The notes below the pieces were generated by a model. That model was not told the origin of the DNA and ran no database searches. It saw nothing but the letters and a program-made list of their open reading frames with translations. From Arenicola marina (taxonomy: Eukaryota > Annelida > Polychaeta > Arenicolidae), in the NCBI GenBank assembly GCA_964019135.1, contig OZ025250.1, forward strand, positions 50,963,357-51,027,356: 64,000 nucleotides of DNA, read 5' to 3'. The first letter of the stretch is position 1, and each line of letters begins with the position of its first letter. This document shows, in pieces, positions 10,919 to 23,193 of the stretch. The position numbers were made by a program, and so were the translations under genes.

Positions 10919-13060
10919 ATGCCTGGGCATGGGTCTTTTTTTTCTTATTTCTTATGTTTCACAAGTTTATTGGGGTAAGAAAAACAACGTTCGAAATGAG
11001 ACATTTTCTTACGCACGAAAATTGGGTTGCCACCACCGTACTACTACCAATAAATCGTTGACACCGTCCGCCGGAGCCATACAACAATTTGGGATATAAT
11101 GTTCAATGTGACTTTTATTCCACGATCATCTTCAAAGAACAGAAAACAAAATTAGTGGTGACCGCATGTCCAAGTATCAAATGTCGCTTGGTTCGGTGGG
11201 TCTGTCGGCGTGTATCTGTTTGTAACATAACGCGAAGCTATCGAACGCCTTCAGATACACCAACATTTCCACGGTATAAGCTTACATGTACTTAGGCCTA
11301 TAATGCTTCGGATTAAATTGTGTAGCATTTCTAATTTTAAACGGGTGCGGCACACTTACTATCCAAGAAGTATATACATGTATGCAGTTCGCTTCAGTCA
11401 TACCTTAGTTCAACGTATCCTTTCAAGTTCAACGTGTCCTTTCGCGTATGCTTTTTTTTTCTATTTCTTAATTCCAAAAGACCGATACATAACGACATAT
11501 AACAATTGTAAAGAGGGGTACATCGAAATGGCAGTACAGGGGGTAATATATGGTATTATATAAGGTTAAAATTGAACTGAAATGTATAATGGTAGATCGT
11601 ATATCTGAAAGAAAATTCATATACTGGGGGATTACATGTTATATCATTTCTTTATAAATCGGAGGACTGTTGGGGGTTGGGTTGGAGAAAGTGGGAAATA
11701 ATTGAGTTTGGAGGATTGGGGGTGGGGTAGGGGCACTTTCTGGGTACACATCTGGTTTTTCAAGGCCTCAGGGCCTATGGCCAATATGCTTTGTACACTT
11801 ATTAGTGTTTCGGAGGACTGTTGGGGGCTGGAATCGCGTATGCTTGCAAATAGATAATTTATGCTTCCTCTATGTGGGAATGCTGGGAAATTTAGCCTTT
11901 TATGATTTCATAAGCAGATCAGATTCAGTCACTTGAGCTCAATAATTCTTGTTAGATCTATGTTATCGTGACTAATGTTATTACAGTCTTGTTCAAATAA
12001 AAAAAAATCAATCATCAAGGCTTTCAAATGTTATAACAACACTTTATTTAGTTATAATTTTTGAAAGCCTTCATGATTGTTTTTTAGAGTGGCTAAATGA
12101 TATCTGCTCATGAGATCATTGACATGCATGTGATAAACATGCATGTATGTATTCATCAATAACCTAATTTGAACGAGAAAATCTGTGAAAAACCGAAGCC
12201 GTTTTTCCATTTCTATATCCATGCGGCCGTCGGCAACACTGTCAGGCCAGCACAAATCTTGGGTATTCAGCGGCCTGTAGTGCGCAAGTTTGCTGTATTG
12301 ATACGGAAAAATACAAGTTTAAAGTGTCTTCCACCAATATATTGCAACTAGATAATTACCAGGTGCTTATTTAAGTTGCATACAAATCCAAAAGGGACCC
12401 CCCCCCCTTTTCTCGTCGCGCAAACAGCGCAGTTTGCCTGGTTCCACGTCCCAAATCGTGACCAGGAGGGCAGTTTTCTGATTCGTCAAGCAGGGAGCGA
12501 GTGAGCTGCGCAGTTAAAAATTAAGGTCGCATATAACGTCGTTGTCACCAAAATCTAAGCTCCTGAGGTATCGCACATATAAAACGAGATTCAATTGCAT
12601 GCCATATTACCAACGTCAATATAGTAGTAATATAGTAGTCAACATATCTATGAACTAATCATGATGAATATTGCTAAGTGCAATACCATTGTTATCAAAA
12701 AATCTGCCAGTTGAATCTGTCATATTGATATTGCAGAAATATCGACAAGAATATCGGCGGAAGAGACCCGACGGTTGGATTACGTGACTACAACTTCACT
12801 TACTACTCGACGTGGTAATCCAGCAGGATATGTCATTACTACAGTACTACATGGTTCCTGTTTGTCTCAGAAATACAAATATCCATGAATATCCTCAACA
12901 TGCAATGCTTCCAACGGAATGATCGAACAGGACCTTTTTTTAGTGTCAATATCATTGTGGTAGATGACACTTTGAACGTTGTATTTTTGAGCATTAATGT
13001 TTCATCTTTAATTTTATGGTAATATTTTGGTTAGGAAAGCAAATCAAAATAATTTTCACA
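10919..13060. other. intergenic stretch with one strong hairpin
   Basis: Between the Ig gene and the carboxypeptidase-like exons I find no convincing coding exon. It holds the hairpin at 12009-12079 and a C-rich run near 12400. Confidence 0.5.
12009..12079. other. 71-nt near-perfect hairpin
   Basis: Two 29-base arms (12009-12037 and 12051-12079) pair at 26 of 29 positions around a 13-base loop. The flanks are A-rich on the left and T-rich on the right. It has the size of a microRNA precursor hairpin, but it could equally be a tiny palindromic transposon. No seed or family is recognised. Confidence 0.6.
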
Positions 13061-13064
13061 GCCA

Positions 13065-13215
13065 CCGGGTTCTTGAAGCACAAACCGCGCAGCTAGCTGG
13101 TTCCCGGTACTCAAATGTTGACAACGATTAGAGCGAGTCACCCAGCAGAAGCGAACCACCAGTGTGATGCGCACTCCTTCTAAGAGCACGTGTTAGAATC
13201 CATGAGAACTGTGCG
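13065..13215 (-). mobile_element. TIR element family B, fragment
   Basis: It matches one end of the family B copy at 31440-31625, sharing CACAAACCGCGCAGC, the GTGATGCGCACT block and AGAGCACGTGTT. It is a decayed piece without its opposite end. Confidence 0.6.
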
Positions 13216-13480
13216 GTTCCTTGGTCGTATTCTTTATATGCGTTGTGCTCTCCTGCAGTGGTTAGCGTTCAATCGACGTTATGAAAATTATCTACGAAGA
13301 AACATGTCCTTCTGGGGATGAGCTCCTGTGGTTTTGTAACGTGCCGAGGGGGTGTAATGTTGCACAGATATGATGTCTTGGTAGGGGTTGAGGCTTAAAG
13401 TTTTCGGTTCAGCATTGTTACTACTCGGTTATTGGTCATCGGCTGTTCGCATTCTGAAAAGTTCGGCGTTGTAGCCACCA

Positions 13481-14420
13481 AATATATAAGATTACACGTA
13501 ATTGCAGATATACGGTTCCAGTATTTATTGATAAAGACACTCTAAAGCTCTTGAGAAAATACACGATATAAATGAAAACAGTGCACTGCTGATCCCAACC
13601 AAACTATACACCATTCCTGTTATATAGTTCCCCTGAGACCTCTCTCCACTACTAACTGTACACTTGATATATAAAGAATATAACCACTTCAACTTCAAAG
13701 CTATCTCACCATAAGGAATATGGCTGAGAAACCAGATTCCGAAATCGAACTCACTAAAGCCGCGGATACTGCGGCAAGCTTATAGCAAGTATGATCCCTG
13801 GAGTCTTCCTCGCAGTCAGTAATAACACCCCACAATAACTAATAGGAAAGGAGAGCACAACGCATATAAAGAATACGACCAAGGAACCAGACCAAGGACT
13901 CACACTCACTAAAGCCGCGGCTACTGCGGCAAGCTTATAGTAAGTAAGACCCCTTTGGTCTGCAGCAGCTTCTGTCTCTGTGTGTCGGCCTCTGTCTGTC
14001 CCGAGGCCCCCCGATGCACCTCTATTTATACCAGCCTGAGCCCTAAGCGTCCCCCAGAGTCTCTCAGCCAATGGGCGATAATCAAAGTAACTGTATACCT
14101 ATGCTTGAAAATAGAACTTCAAAGTACTCGAGAAACCTGCTAAATAACCCACATAAAAAAATAGCTAAACTATTCATAAAGATACTCACGCTAAAAGCCT
14201 TTAATCCTCTCTTCTTCTTCATCTAAACTTTGCCTCTCTCTCTCTCTTCTACTGTGGCGGAAATTTACAAAACCCAATCTCACCCACGCCCCTACCGAGT
14301 CACCGCCCTACTTCCTGAACTGCTCCCCTAACTCCCCTAGCGAGTGCTTTTCTAACTATCCTGACTTACGATGCCGCTATCCGCTAGATGGCGCCACTGG
14401 GGTAAGCTCAACCCGTTACA
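13481..14420 (-). mobile_element. LTR of a retrotransposon (fossil)
   Basis: On the minus strand the unit begins TGTAACGGG and contains a TATA box (GGTATAAATAGAGG near 14030). It has an AATAAA signal near 13525 and abuts a primer-binding-site-like TGGTGGCTACAACGCCGAAC at 13461-13480. This is the layout of an LTR of about 940 bp, most like a Ty3/gypsy-type element. Only a short internal stretch follows (to about 13260) and no coding part or second full LTR is present, so it is an old truncated remnant. Confidence 0.6.
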
Positions 14421-14713
14421 CTTTCATAGTTTTAATAAAACATCATTCATCCTTGGTCTTGGCTTTCACTTTAAGCTTGCCCATTAATGTAGCACAAATT
14501 AGAACATTCAACGAGGCTAGGTGCGTTGACCAATCCATGCCAAGCTTTTTTACGTTTGTATTTCTTAATTGCACACTTGACAGGTTTAACAACACATCAC
14601 ATAAGACATGTTAATTATAAATCCATGCCAAACTTAGGTTTGCCGCTTACGGCCTCGCATAGTTCGGAGGTGAAGCTGCGGAAGTGCCTACCGCCTGTGT
14701 TTTTTGTTAATAG

Positions 14714-16753
14714 TACAGTGCGCATCAGAAGTCTGTCTCACTTCGTCCCGAATCCGGATGTGAAGGAGTGTACCTCGTGGAGAACTGGGACTTCCACTGG
14801 GGCGGTAAGGACAATCAACCACCTTCGTTTTTATGCCTGTGTCTAAAGCAATATGTTATGTAATTTTTATATTACCAATCTTTTCTGCATGTCAAATAAG
14901 TACGTTCTGTCTTGAATTCAAATCCTGAAAGCCTGTGGGTTATCCGGAGAGAATCAAAGTTGTTCGCCGGAGCAGAAGTTGGTGGCCCGCTTTATATCCC
15001 TGCGCGCCTGTTCGCTGTGTATTCTGTGTGATGTCGACCGCAACTCGCTAGGGCGTTTGCGGACGATAAACTAGGCCGGGCAGGTTTTATGCTGGGATCG
15101 TTGTTTTACAGACTCATAAAACGAGATATAAAACATATGCATCATAATTTTGAGATACTTTTTGCCCTGATTCTAAAATGTAAAACACCTAAGATGGCGC
15201 ATGTAAATAGGTAGCTCCAAGGTTCCAAGTTCTGGATCGTATTCAGAAAATAGCGTTAGTTAGGCAGGATCCTTCAAGGCTCAGTTTACGCCATGCGTGC
15301 ACAAGACTAAAACAGCTATCCATTATGACCACCACATATTTACCAATCTCTAATCGCACCACGTTGCAGAGCCATATTCAGATCACCAGCCTTGCTCTAT
15401 TTGGTACGTCGGACCCTGTGCCTTCTCTGAGCTGGAGACCAGCGCAGTGGGGAATTTCATCATGGATCCAAAGAGGCTCGGCTCATGGGACCTCTTCATC
15501 GCATACACTACAGAGGGATACGCGTGGCTGACACCATACTATTTCAGATATACTCCCATGCCTGATACCATCGATGAGCTGGTTAGTGAGGGATGCAACA
15601 GGGAAGGGCAAATACCGATACAATTGGAAACCGTTTTGGAAACCGTGTTGTAATGGACTTCCGTCATATTGTTGGCCCTTTACCGGGATGAGAAATTAGG
15701 CACTGTATTAGACACAAATGTTACACGTGATCAGCCGCGGGTCCAGGATGTTCAAAAGGGGGTCGACACTTTGGGTCTGAATCCCACCGCTGACAATCAT
15801 ATTGAAATCAATGACTTTACGTTGTGCCATATGGCATGGGGTGTTTCTACTTTTCATAATGATCGATATTTATATTTGAATTAACTTGAATATGTTGGTA
15901 CTATGCTCATACTTTTTGATGACTGCGAAAAACTATATATTTTTCATATGATCTGCTAAAGGGCAAACAGTGCCATTGTTGATGACATTGTAAACAGCCA
16001 TACATACAGTCCACATGTGAAACAGCAATCTGGCCAAAAGAGCATTCAACATGCCATTTTAACATTATATATTTGCATTATAGTAAAACAGTCGAAATAT
16101 ATATTTTGCATTATAATATAAACACAAATTGTTCTATGAGCGTCAGTGGTCGGCATTCGTGTTTTCAGATGAGAGTCGGCCAAGCAGGCGTGGACGCCAG
16201 TGAAAACGCCGAAGGAGCGGTTGGCTCGTACGTTCTGCCTACGGGCGCTGGCGTTGACTGTAAGTGTGATGCATGAAGCGATAACCCGTTTATGACTGTC
16301 CTTAAATTGATTTCAAACAATGTCAAAAACGCTAATATTTTGCAAATATTATCTTCTTGACAATGATTGTTGTAAGAAATTCTGTGAGATGCTTGAAAGA
16401 AATCAGTTTTATCTATGAAGCACTTGATAATTTTGGAACACAAGTCGTCACCTCGGTTTTCCCGATAGATCAAACTTGAGAGTGAACAAAATGGTTTTTT
16501 TTGCCAAGAAGCCGAGACCGAATGTAAATATATATATACAAGCTACAGAAACAAAGAACCTGAATGAAATAATTGACTTGTAAATTTGGTACCCGTAGAC
16601 TCGAAGTATGGTACAAGCCTCGACTGGGCATACGAAGTGGCCGGAATACCTTACGTCTACCAAGTCGACGCGAACGAATACACGATCATGCAAGCTGGGA
16701 TCGAGCTCTGGGCAGGGCTGAAGGGCACCGTGGCGGCCATTTTGAACCCGTGA
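14714..16753 (+). CDS. M14 metallocarboxypeptidase-like protein, C-terminal half, probable pseudo-enzyme
   Basis: Four exons, 14714-14804, 15370-15581, 16169-16259 and 16599-16753, join in phase (0-1, 1-0, 0-1, 1-stop) into 182 codons, the exact length of residues 126-307 of bovine carboxypeptidase A. Shared landmarks are C-x-GV-..-NWD-..-WG, PCS, an S-E-x-E motif before the helix, TPYYF in place of LYPYG, and YGTSLDWAYEVAGIPY matching the SIDW..GI.Y region. The usual catalytic set is largely gone: NRNWD reads VENWD (Arg145 lost), the IHSYS zinc ligand region reads IAYTT with no His, and the position of Glu270 falls on Asp. Tyr248 appears kept. I could not find the upstream half with the HxxE zinc motif in the preceding 3.8 kb, so the model is partial or the gene is truncated. 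Likely a secreted or binding role without peptidase activity, if expressed. Confidence 0.7.
14857..15215 (+). repeat. dispersed repeat C, copy 1
   Basis: About 350 bp shared with 37622-37965 and, with an internal deletion, 50327-50475. Common blocks are ATGTCAAATAAGTA, TGATGTCGACCGC, CATCATAATTTTGAGATACT and AAGATGGCGCATGTAA. This copy lies in the first intron of the carboxypeptidase-like gene. No coding or terminal repeats are seen. Confidence 0.8.
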
Positions 16754-16914
16754 GCCGTTTGACGACACATGGTCGCAGCTCCACAACTGCCTCTCTGTGA
16801 CCGAATATTAAATACAATCTTTGTAAAATGGGACGTTATTTATGCATTCCGTTGTGTCCGTAAATGCATGTACTATTGGCTGCTGTTTGGTCCTACAACT
16901 GTGGTCAGCAGCCC

Positions 16915-18660
16915 AGACTGCGACAGCGTCGGTCACTCTCTGTACAAGCACAGCCTTCAGCAGTCCAGCCTGTTGCAGCGTCTGCCACTCTCTGTACAAG
17001 CACATCGTTCAGCAGTCCAGCCTGCTGCAGCGTCTGCCACTCTCTGTACAAGCACATCGTTCAGCAGTCCAGCCTGCTGCAGCGTCTGTCACTCTCTGTA
17101 CAAGCACAACGCTCAGCACTCCAGCCTGCTGCAGCGTCTGCCACTCAGTACAAGCACATCGTTCAGCAGTCCAGCCTGTTGCAGCGTCTGCCACTCTCTG
17201 TACAAGCACAGCGCTCAGCACTCCAGCCTGCTGCAGCGTCTGCCACTCTCTGTACAAGCACAGCGTTCAGCAATCCAGCATGCTGCACCGTCTGCCACTC
17301 TGTACAAACACAGTGTTCAGCAGTCCGGTCTGCTGCAGCGTCTGCCACTCTGTACAAGCACAGCGTTCAGCAGTCCAGCCTGCTGCACCGTCTGCCACTC
17401 TGTACAAGCACAACGTTCAGCAGTCCAGCCTGCTGCAGCGTCTGCCACTCTCTGTACAAGCACATCGTTCAGCAGTCCAGCCTGCTGCAGCGTCTGTTAC
17501 TCTCTGTACAAGCACAACGCCCAGCACTCCAGCCTGCTGCAGCGTCTGCCACTCTCTGTACAAGCACGTCGTTCAGCAGTCCAGCCTGTTGCAGCGTCTG
17601 CCACTCTCTGTACAAGCACAGCGCTCAGCACTCCAGCCTGCTGCAGCGTCTGCCACTCTCTGTACAAGCACAGCGTTCAGCAATCCAGCATGCTGCACCG
17701 TCTGCCACTCTGTACAAACACAGTGTTCAGCAGTCCGGTCTGCTGCAGCGTCTGCCACTCTCTGTACAGGCACAGCGTTCAGCAATCCAGCCTGCTGCAC
17801 CGTCTGCCACTCTCTGTACAAGCACAACGTTCAGCAGTCCAGCCTGCTGCAGCGTCTGCCACTCTCTGTACAAGCACATCGTTCAGCAGTCCGGTCTGCT
17901 GCAGCGTCTGTTACTCTCTGTACAAGCACAACGCTCAGCACTCCAGCCTGCTGCAGCGTCTGCCACTCTCTGTACAAGCACATCGTTCAGCAGTCCAGCC
18001 TGTTGCAGCGTCTGCCACTCTCTGTACAAGCACAGCGCTCAGCACTCCAGCCTGCTGCAGCGTCTGCCACTCTCTGTACAAGCACAGTGTTCAGCAATCC
18101 AGCATGCTGCACCGTCTGCCACTCTGTACAAACACAGTGTTCAGCAGTCCGGTCTGCTGCAGCGTCTGCCACTCTGTACAAGCACAGCGTTCAGCAGTCC
18201 GGTCTGCTGCAACGTCTGCCACTCTCTGTACAGGCACAGCGTTCAGCAATCCAGCCTGCTGCACCGTCTGCCACTCTGTACCAGCACAACGTTCAGCAGT
18301 CTAGCCTGCTGCAGCGTCTATCACTCTATGTACCGGCACAACGCTCAGCAGTCCAGCCGGCTGCAGCATCTGCCACTCTATGTACAGGCACAGCGTTCAG
18401 CTGTCCAGCCTGCTGCAGCGTCTGCCACTCTCTGTACAAGCACAACGCTCAGCACTCCAGCCTGCTGCAGCGTCTGTCACTCTCTGTACGAGCACAGCGT
18501 TCAGCACTCCAGCCTGCTGCAGCGTCTATCACTCTCTGTACAAGCACAGCGTTCAGCAGTCTAGCCTGCTGCAGCGTCTATCACTCTATGTACCGGCACA
18601 ACGTTCAGCAGTCCAGCCGGCTGCAGCGTCTGCCACTCTATGTACAGGCACAGCGTCTGC
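16915..18660. repeat. about 52-bp minisatellite, about 34 units
   Basis: Units of 52 bp (and shorter variants near 48-49) share CAGCCTGCTGCAGCGTCTGC and CTCTGTACAAGCAC. The array starts about 160 bp after the stop codon of the carboxypeptidase-like gene. The unit lacks stop codons in all three forward frames, so three overlapping frames of 500-620 codons are open. Such Ser/Cys-rich frames are an artefact of the repeat. Confidence 0.9.
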
Positions 18661-19133
18661 GACTCACCGCTCACCTCCTCGTTCGAAAACGTCATCAACA
18701 CAAAGTTTGAAGCAATAAATTCAAGCAATAATTCTCCATACAAAGACTGGCGAAGCGTTTGATCACTTGTGAAGGATACGATATGATGTGACTAACGTCT
18801 GCTGCCGTATAACCTTGGGCACTAATTTACACGTGAAAGTCACGACAGTCAAAGATGATAGATGGTTCGGTGACGACGAATGACAAACGTTTACGTGTGT
18901 AATATAACTTTCCCAACTTTCCTTATTGTTTCTAAACAATTGCATTTAAACGTAATTTGGGATCTTCTGACATTCAAGGAGGGGGCCAATATATTTATTC
19001 AGCCAACTGTACTGCAAGGGTAAAATATCAAATGCGACGATCACCATCCTCCATATTCTTCAGTATTCTCAACATTCTCAGCTAATTAAATACACAGAAT
19101 TGAAGTCGGACCTACTATGAGGGGACGCGTAAG

Positions 19134-19425
19134 GTGCGGGGAAAAGCCAAAGAAGTCCCGATGGACGCGGAGAGGACGCTCACAGCTGCGGACAACCCTC
19201 GAGTCAGGGACGTGCGGGCCAAACAAGTCCCGATTGACGCGGAGAGGACGTTCAAAGCAGCGGACAACCCTCGAGTCAGGGACGTGCGGGCCAAACAAGT
19301 CCCGATTGACGCGGAGAGGACGTTCAAAGCAGCGGACAACCCTCGAGTCAGGGACGTGCGGCGAAAAGCCAAAGAAGTTCGGGTTGATGCAGAGAGGACG
19401 TCCAAATCTGTGTGGAATCGTGGCG
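19134..19425. repeat. 72-bp tandem repeat, 4 units
   Basis: Units share GACGCGGAGAGGACG, GCGGACAACCCTCGAGTCAG and GACGTGCGG at 72-bp spacing. A diverged stretch of the same family occurs at 57115-57230. The stretch 18720-19130 before it holds nothing recognised. Confidence 0.85.
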
Positions 19426-19839
19426 TCTTAGGGCTATTTCATGCTGAGACATGGATAGATCCATGAAGGACAGCACCTGGTAGGTAAGTCGTAGGTCGGC
19501 CGCCCATTCACAATGTAGTTTGAGACCGCTGGTCTTGTCACAATCACACAATTGCGCTCTCACACACCGCTTCCACGTAACAATCGTGGGCCGATGTTGT
19601 TTTGTCGGACTGTACCCTCGTTGTTTTTCTCCCGGTTTCCCGATCTGTTCTCCGTTTTGTTTCCGGCCCTGTTTACCCATTCTGTTCCCCTCACTGTTTC
19701 GCGGCCTGTTCGCCTCGCTGCTTTGTGCTATCCACACCTGCCCTCCCTCAACCCCTGGTTTATTCCCACCTGGTCCTATCCATGTTCTTTGCAATGTTAC
19801 CATCCCTGTTTTCCAACTGTGTTGCGCTCCGTTCCCGGT

Positions 19840-20250
19840 ACTATTTCCCTAGTTGGTTTCTTCCCTGTCTCCACTTCACTCTCCTCTCTCGTTCCGTCAC
19901 TGGTTCCCTCACTGCTTCTCGCACTGTTCTTCTGCGTGTTTCCCTCACTGTCTCCAGTCCACGCTCCTCTCTGGTTCCCTAAATGGTTCCCTCATTGGTT
20001 CCCGCACTGTTCTGCCTGTTTTCATCCCTGTTTCCACTCCATGCTCCCCTCTGGTTCCCTAAATGGTTCCCGCACTGTTCGTCTGCCTGCTTCCCTCCCT
20101 GTTTCCACTCCATGCTCCCCTCTGGTTCCCTAAATGGTTCCCGCACTGTTCGTCTGCCTGCTTCCCTCCCTGTTTCAACTCCACGCTCCTCTCTGGTTTC
20201 CTCTCTGGTTCCCTCACTGGTTCCCGCACTGCCTCTCTCTGCCTCTGTTT
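19840..20250. repeat. 72-bp CT-rich tandem repeat
   Basis: Units contain GGTTCCCTAAATGGTTCCCG and CTGTTTCCACTCCATGCTCC with 72-bp spacing. It is strongly pyrimidine-rich on the + strand, and the flanking 19610-19840 is a decayed extension. Open frames here are repeat artefacts. Confidence 0.8.
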
Positions 20251-20339
20251 CATACTATGTTGTCCTACATTTTTTTCACTTTATTCCTTTCACTATTTCA
20301 GCTCGGCCCCCCCCCCCATCATCACTGTACATGTTTCTC

Positions 20340-22010
20340 ACATTGTTATTATGCCGACGTTACGTTTCTTTTATTGGTCGGCCAAGAAGCATCGTTAAGA
20401 AATTTGTTAAAGGAAATGGAGTATTTCTACTATTGTTCTGGGTTAAAGATGAACGTACACAAAACCAACGCCAAGTGGTTGGGGAATACTGAACATCTTG
20501 AGCCCATTCTTTGTTCCGAGTTATCGCTGGCGTGGGTACGACCATTTCACCCATTAGGCATATACTTTAACGTCGACATGAAAAAGATGGTAGAAGTTAA
20601 TTATGACTTGAAGCTCGCAGAGCTTGAGAAGGTTTTAAGTATTTATAACAAACGGAATTTATCCATTCGGTGAAGGCCTTAGCCCTGCCGAAATTAATAC
20701 ATGTAATGCTGGCTCTTCCTATGCGGGAAAAATATTATTTTGATAGGGTAAATATTGCTATACGGAACTTCGTTTGGAATTTTAAAAAATCTAAGATTGC
20801 ACTTAACATAATGGCACAAGTGGTGGAAAATGGAGGAGTTAATCTAACCCATGTTAATGCAATGCTTCAAGCTTTAAAAAGAACGTGGATCGAAAGGCTT
20901 ATCCAGCATGAGAAAGCTTGGCAAGATTTGTTTTGTAAAGCGATATGCAGTGAAAGTGCTGTGTTGGGAGCTTTGATATTATTGACGGTCAACACCAAGG
21001 CGAGCAATCCATTTTGGGCTGACGTTTTTAAGTCGTGGAAACATTATAAATTATATTAATGTTTGTGAATGATGTCATAAATGATGATGGAAATCCATTA
21101 GGCTTGGACGAATTTAGCTATAAGTATGACATTAAGATAAATGTTGCAGACTTTTATGGTATAATTCACTCCATTTCTAAAGAGTGAAGGAACCAGTTGA
21201 TGAAAAGAGGAAATAAGTTAATATCCGTCACGTGTAGATACACAGATCACTTAATGGGGTTAAAGCGCCTGTGTAGCAACATTTATAAGTCGCTAGTTAA
21301 TGCGCTGGATGTCAATTATAATAATGAAGAGAAATGGGCAAAACGTTTAGATGTAAGTATTGCAAGGAATGATTGGCGCACACTTTATAAACTACCTCTT
21401 ACCGCTACTGTAGACGAAAGGATGAGAAGTTTACCATTTGCAATGCTTCATAGAACTTGTATTACAAATCAGTTTTTATATATGTGTAAACTTGTAAGTT
21501 TGGATAGATGTGGATTTTGCCATAATGACTTGAAACTCTTGAACACCTTTGTTACCACTGTCAAATAGTAAAACCATTGTGTGAAGACTTGAAACGTTTA
21601 CTTGACGAGAATACCGAATATAACGTCAGCACCTTTATTTCTTTAAAATCCGTGATTGGGCTATTTTAGCAACTTGTGGTCCACTTGTAAACCATATCTT
21701 GATAATTGTCCAAAAAATATATATATAACTGCAAATGGGCCCAGCGTATACCGCATGTGAGTGGGATGTGGAAAGCCATCAGGTATTATTACGTGGTAGA
21801 AAGTTTTAAAATAAAACACCAGCAACATTTATCTCAACAGATTTTAAAGCGAAAATGGAAACCACTCGAGGTGCTTTTTTGCAGAATCCTGCATGCACTA
21901 CTACTTATTATAAACTTTTCATGCGTTTTCGTATGTGGAATATGTTCAATACTGTAATTATCTTTGTACTATTATTAAAATAAATCATCAAAAAAATCAT
22001 TAAAAAAAGT
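20340..22010 (+). mobile_element. L1/Tx1-like LINE, 5'-truncated and decayed
   Basis: Translation starts at the end of the reverse transcriptase palm (YYADVTFLLL, a shortened YADD box near 20350). It continues through the thumb (LPKLIHVMLALP; NGGVNLTHVNAMLQALKRTWIERL) and ends with a C-terminal CxxC knuckle (CGFCHND). Reading frames shift near 20665, 21056 and 21540, and TGA at 21185-21187 replaces an expected Trp codon. The 3' end is an A-rich tail after AATAAA (21978-22010). It is an inactive fragment of about 1.65 kb. Confidence 0.8.
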
Positions 22011-22089
22011 ATGTGTCGGAGAAGTCGTTCGGTAGTACCAATTATTCCGCGTAATACTAGTCACGATCCTAATATATAATGTCAACTTT

Positions 22090-22275
22090 TGAGCAAGGGA
22101 GCTGTCAGCGTCCACGAAAGGGGGTTGTCAGGGTCCACGAAAGGTTGTGAACGTCCACGAAAGGTGGTTGTGAACGTCCACGAAATGAAGCTGTCAACGT
22201 CCACGAAAGGTGGTTGTCAACGTCCACGAAAGGTGGTTGTCAACGTCCACGCAATGAAGTTGTCAACGTCCAATA
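22090..22275. repeat. 23-bp tandem repeat, about 8 copies
   Basis: The unit is close to GTCAACGTCCACGAAAGGTGG. Nothing coding is recognised from 22280 to 22900. Confidence 0.85.
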
Positions 22276-23193
22276 AGGCGGGTTTGTCACACCTACCTTG
22301 TAAAACGCACCTACAAGACAATTATTTATTAAGTTCGACCTGTATGGACAGAAATTGTTCGTTGACTTGCATGCTGGTGGGAACAGCCAAAAATATCTGG
22401 AAATGTTATTCCCAGTGAATAACGCTTCTTGGTTATGAATACTACCACCACAAACTTGAGAGGCTACGAAGCCAAAATCCAAAAGCCAATAACCACGAAA
22501 CTTACCCACCAGTTCCATACTCCATACTTAATGCTAAGAAAATGTACTTTGCGCTAAGTAGAACTTTTGTCGAGCGTTTATTTACCCAACATAGCATAAT
22601 ATTCACATAATGTCCAAATTATATTAAATGTGTCGGTTTGGGATTATGAATTTTACAACTACGGGCCTGATAGGTTACTTTTATGAAGACCGCTCCTGAC
22701 CCGGTATTCGTCAACCCTATTAAAATGTACCATTCCAAGAAGTGATTATATACAGAAGCTACCTTATCTGGCTCAAGTATTTTCACTAGAGAAAGCTAAT
22801 CTAGTGGCGGAATTTGTTCGAATGGAATGTATTATCATGTAAAGTCACCACATAGCGGATCGCAATGCCACGGACAAATAAAACTGCAACAGGCCATTAA
22901 TATAAGCAAGTATTTTAATATTAGTCTTTTCAAATGAATCTAAGGAGCAAAACACAGACTAAAAAACAAGAATCATTCCTCTAATGTGCGTATTGCACTG
23001 TTGCTAAGTTTGGAGCAGCAATCATGGGTTGCTGACTCTCCTCTGAGTTGGGCGCTTGGTTGGTTGTCTTAAGGGAAGCCACGCGGAGGCCTGACCGGAA
23101 GGCAGATGCTGTTTCCGGTCGCCCAACCTCGCGTTGTGTATCTGCGGCTAGGATAAGAAGATAAGATAAGACATCCCACCACAGACGCCATCT

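Noticed and set aside
12160-12350. Frame reading PFFHFYIHAAVG, faintly like the IHARE zinc motif of M14 peptidases, in the right place for the missing exon
   Set aside because: The Arg and Glu of the motif are absent, spacing is off by two residues on both sides, and there is no good splice acceptor or donor.
16769-18718. Ser/Cys-rich frames of 500-620 codons
   Set aside because: All three forward frames are open because the 52-bp unit has no stop; this is a minisatellite, not a gene.
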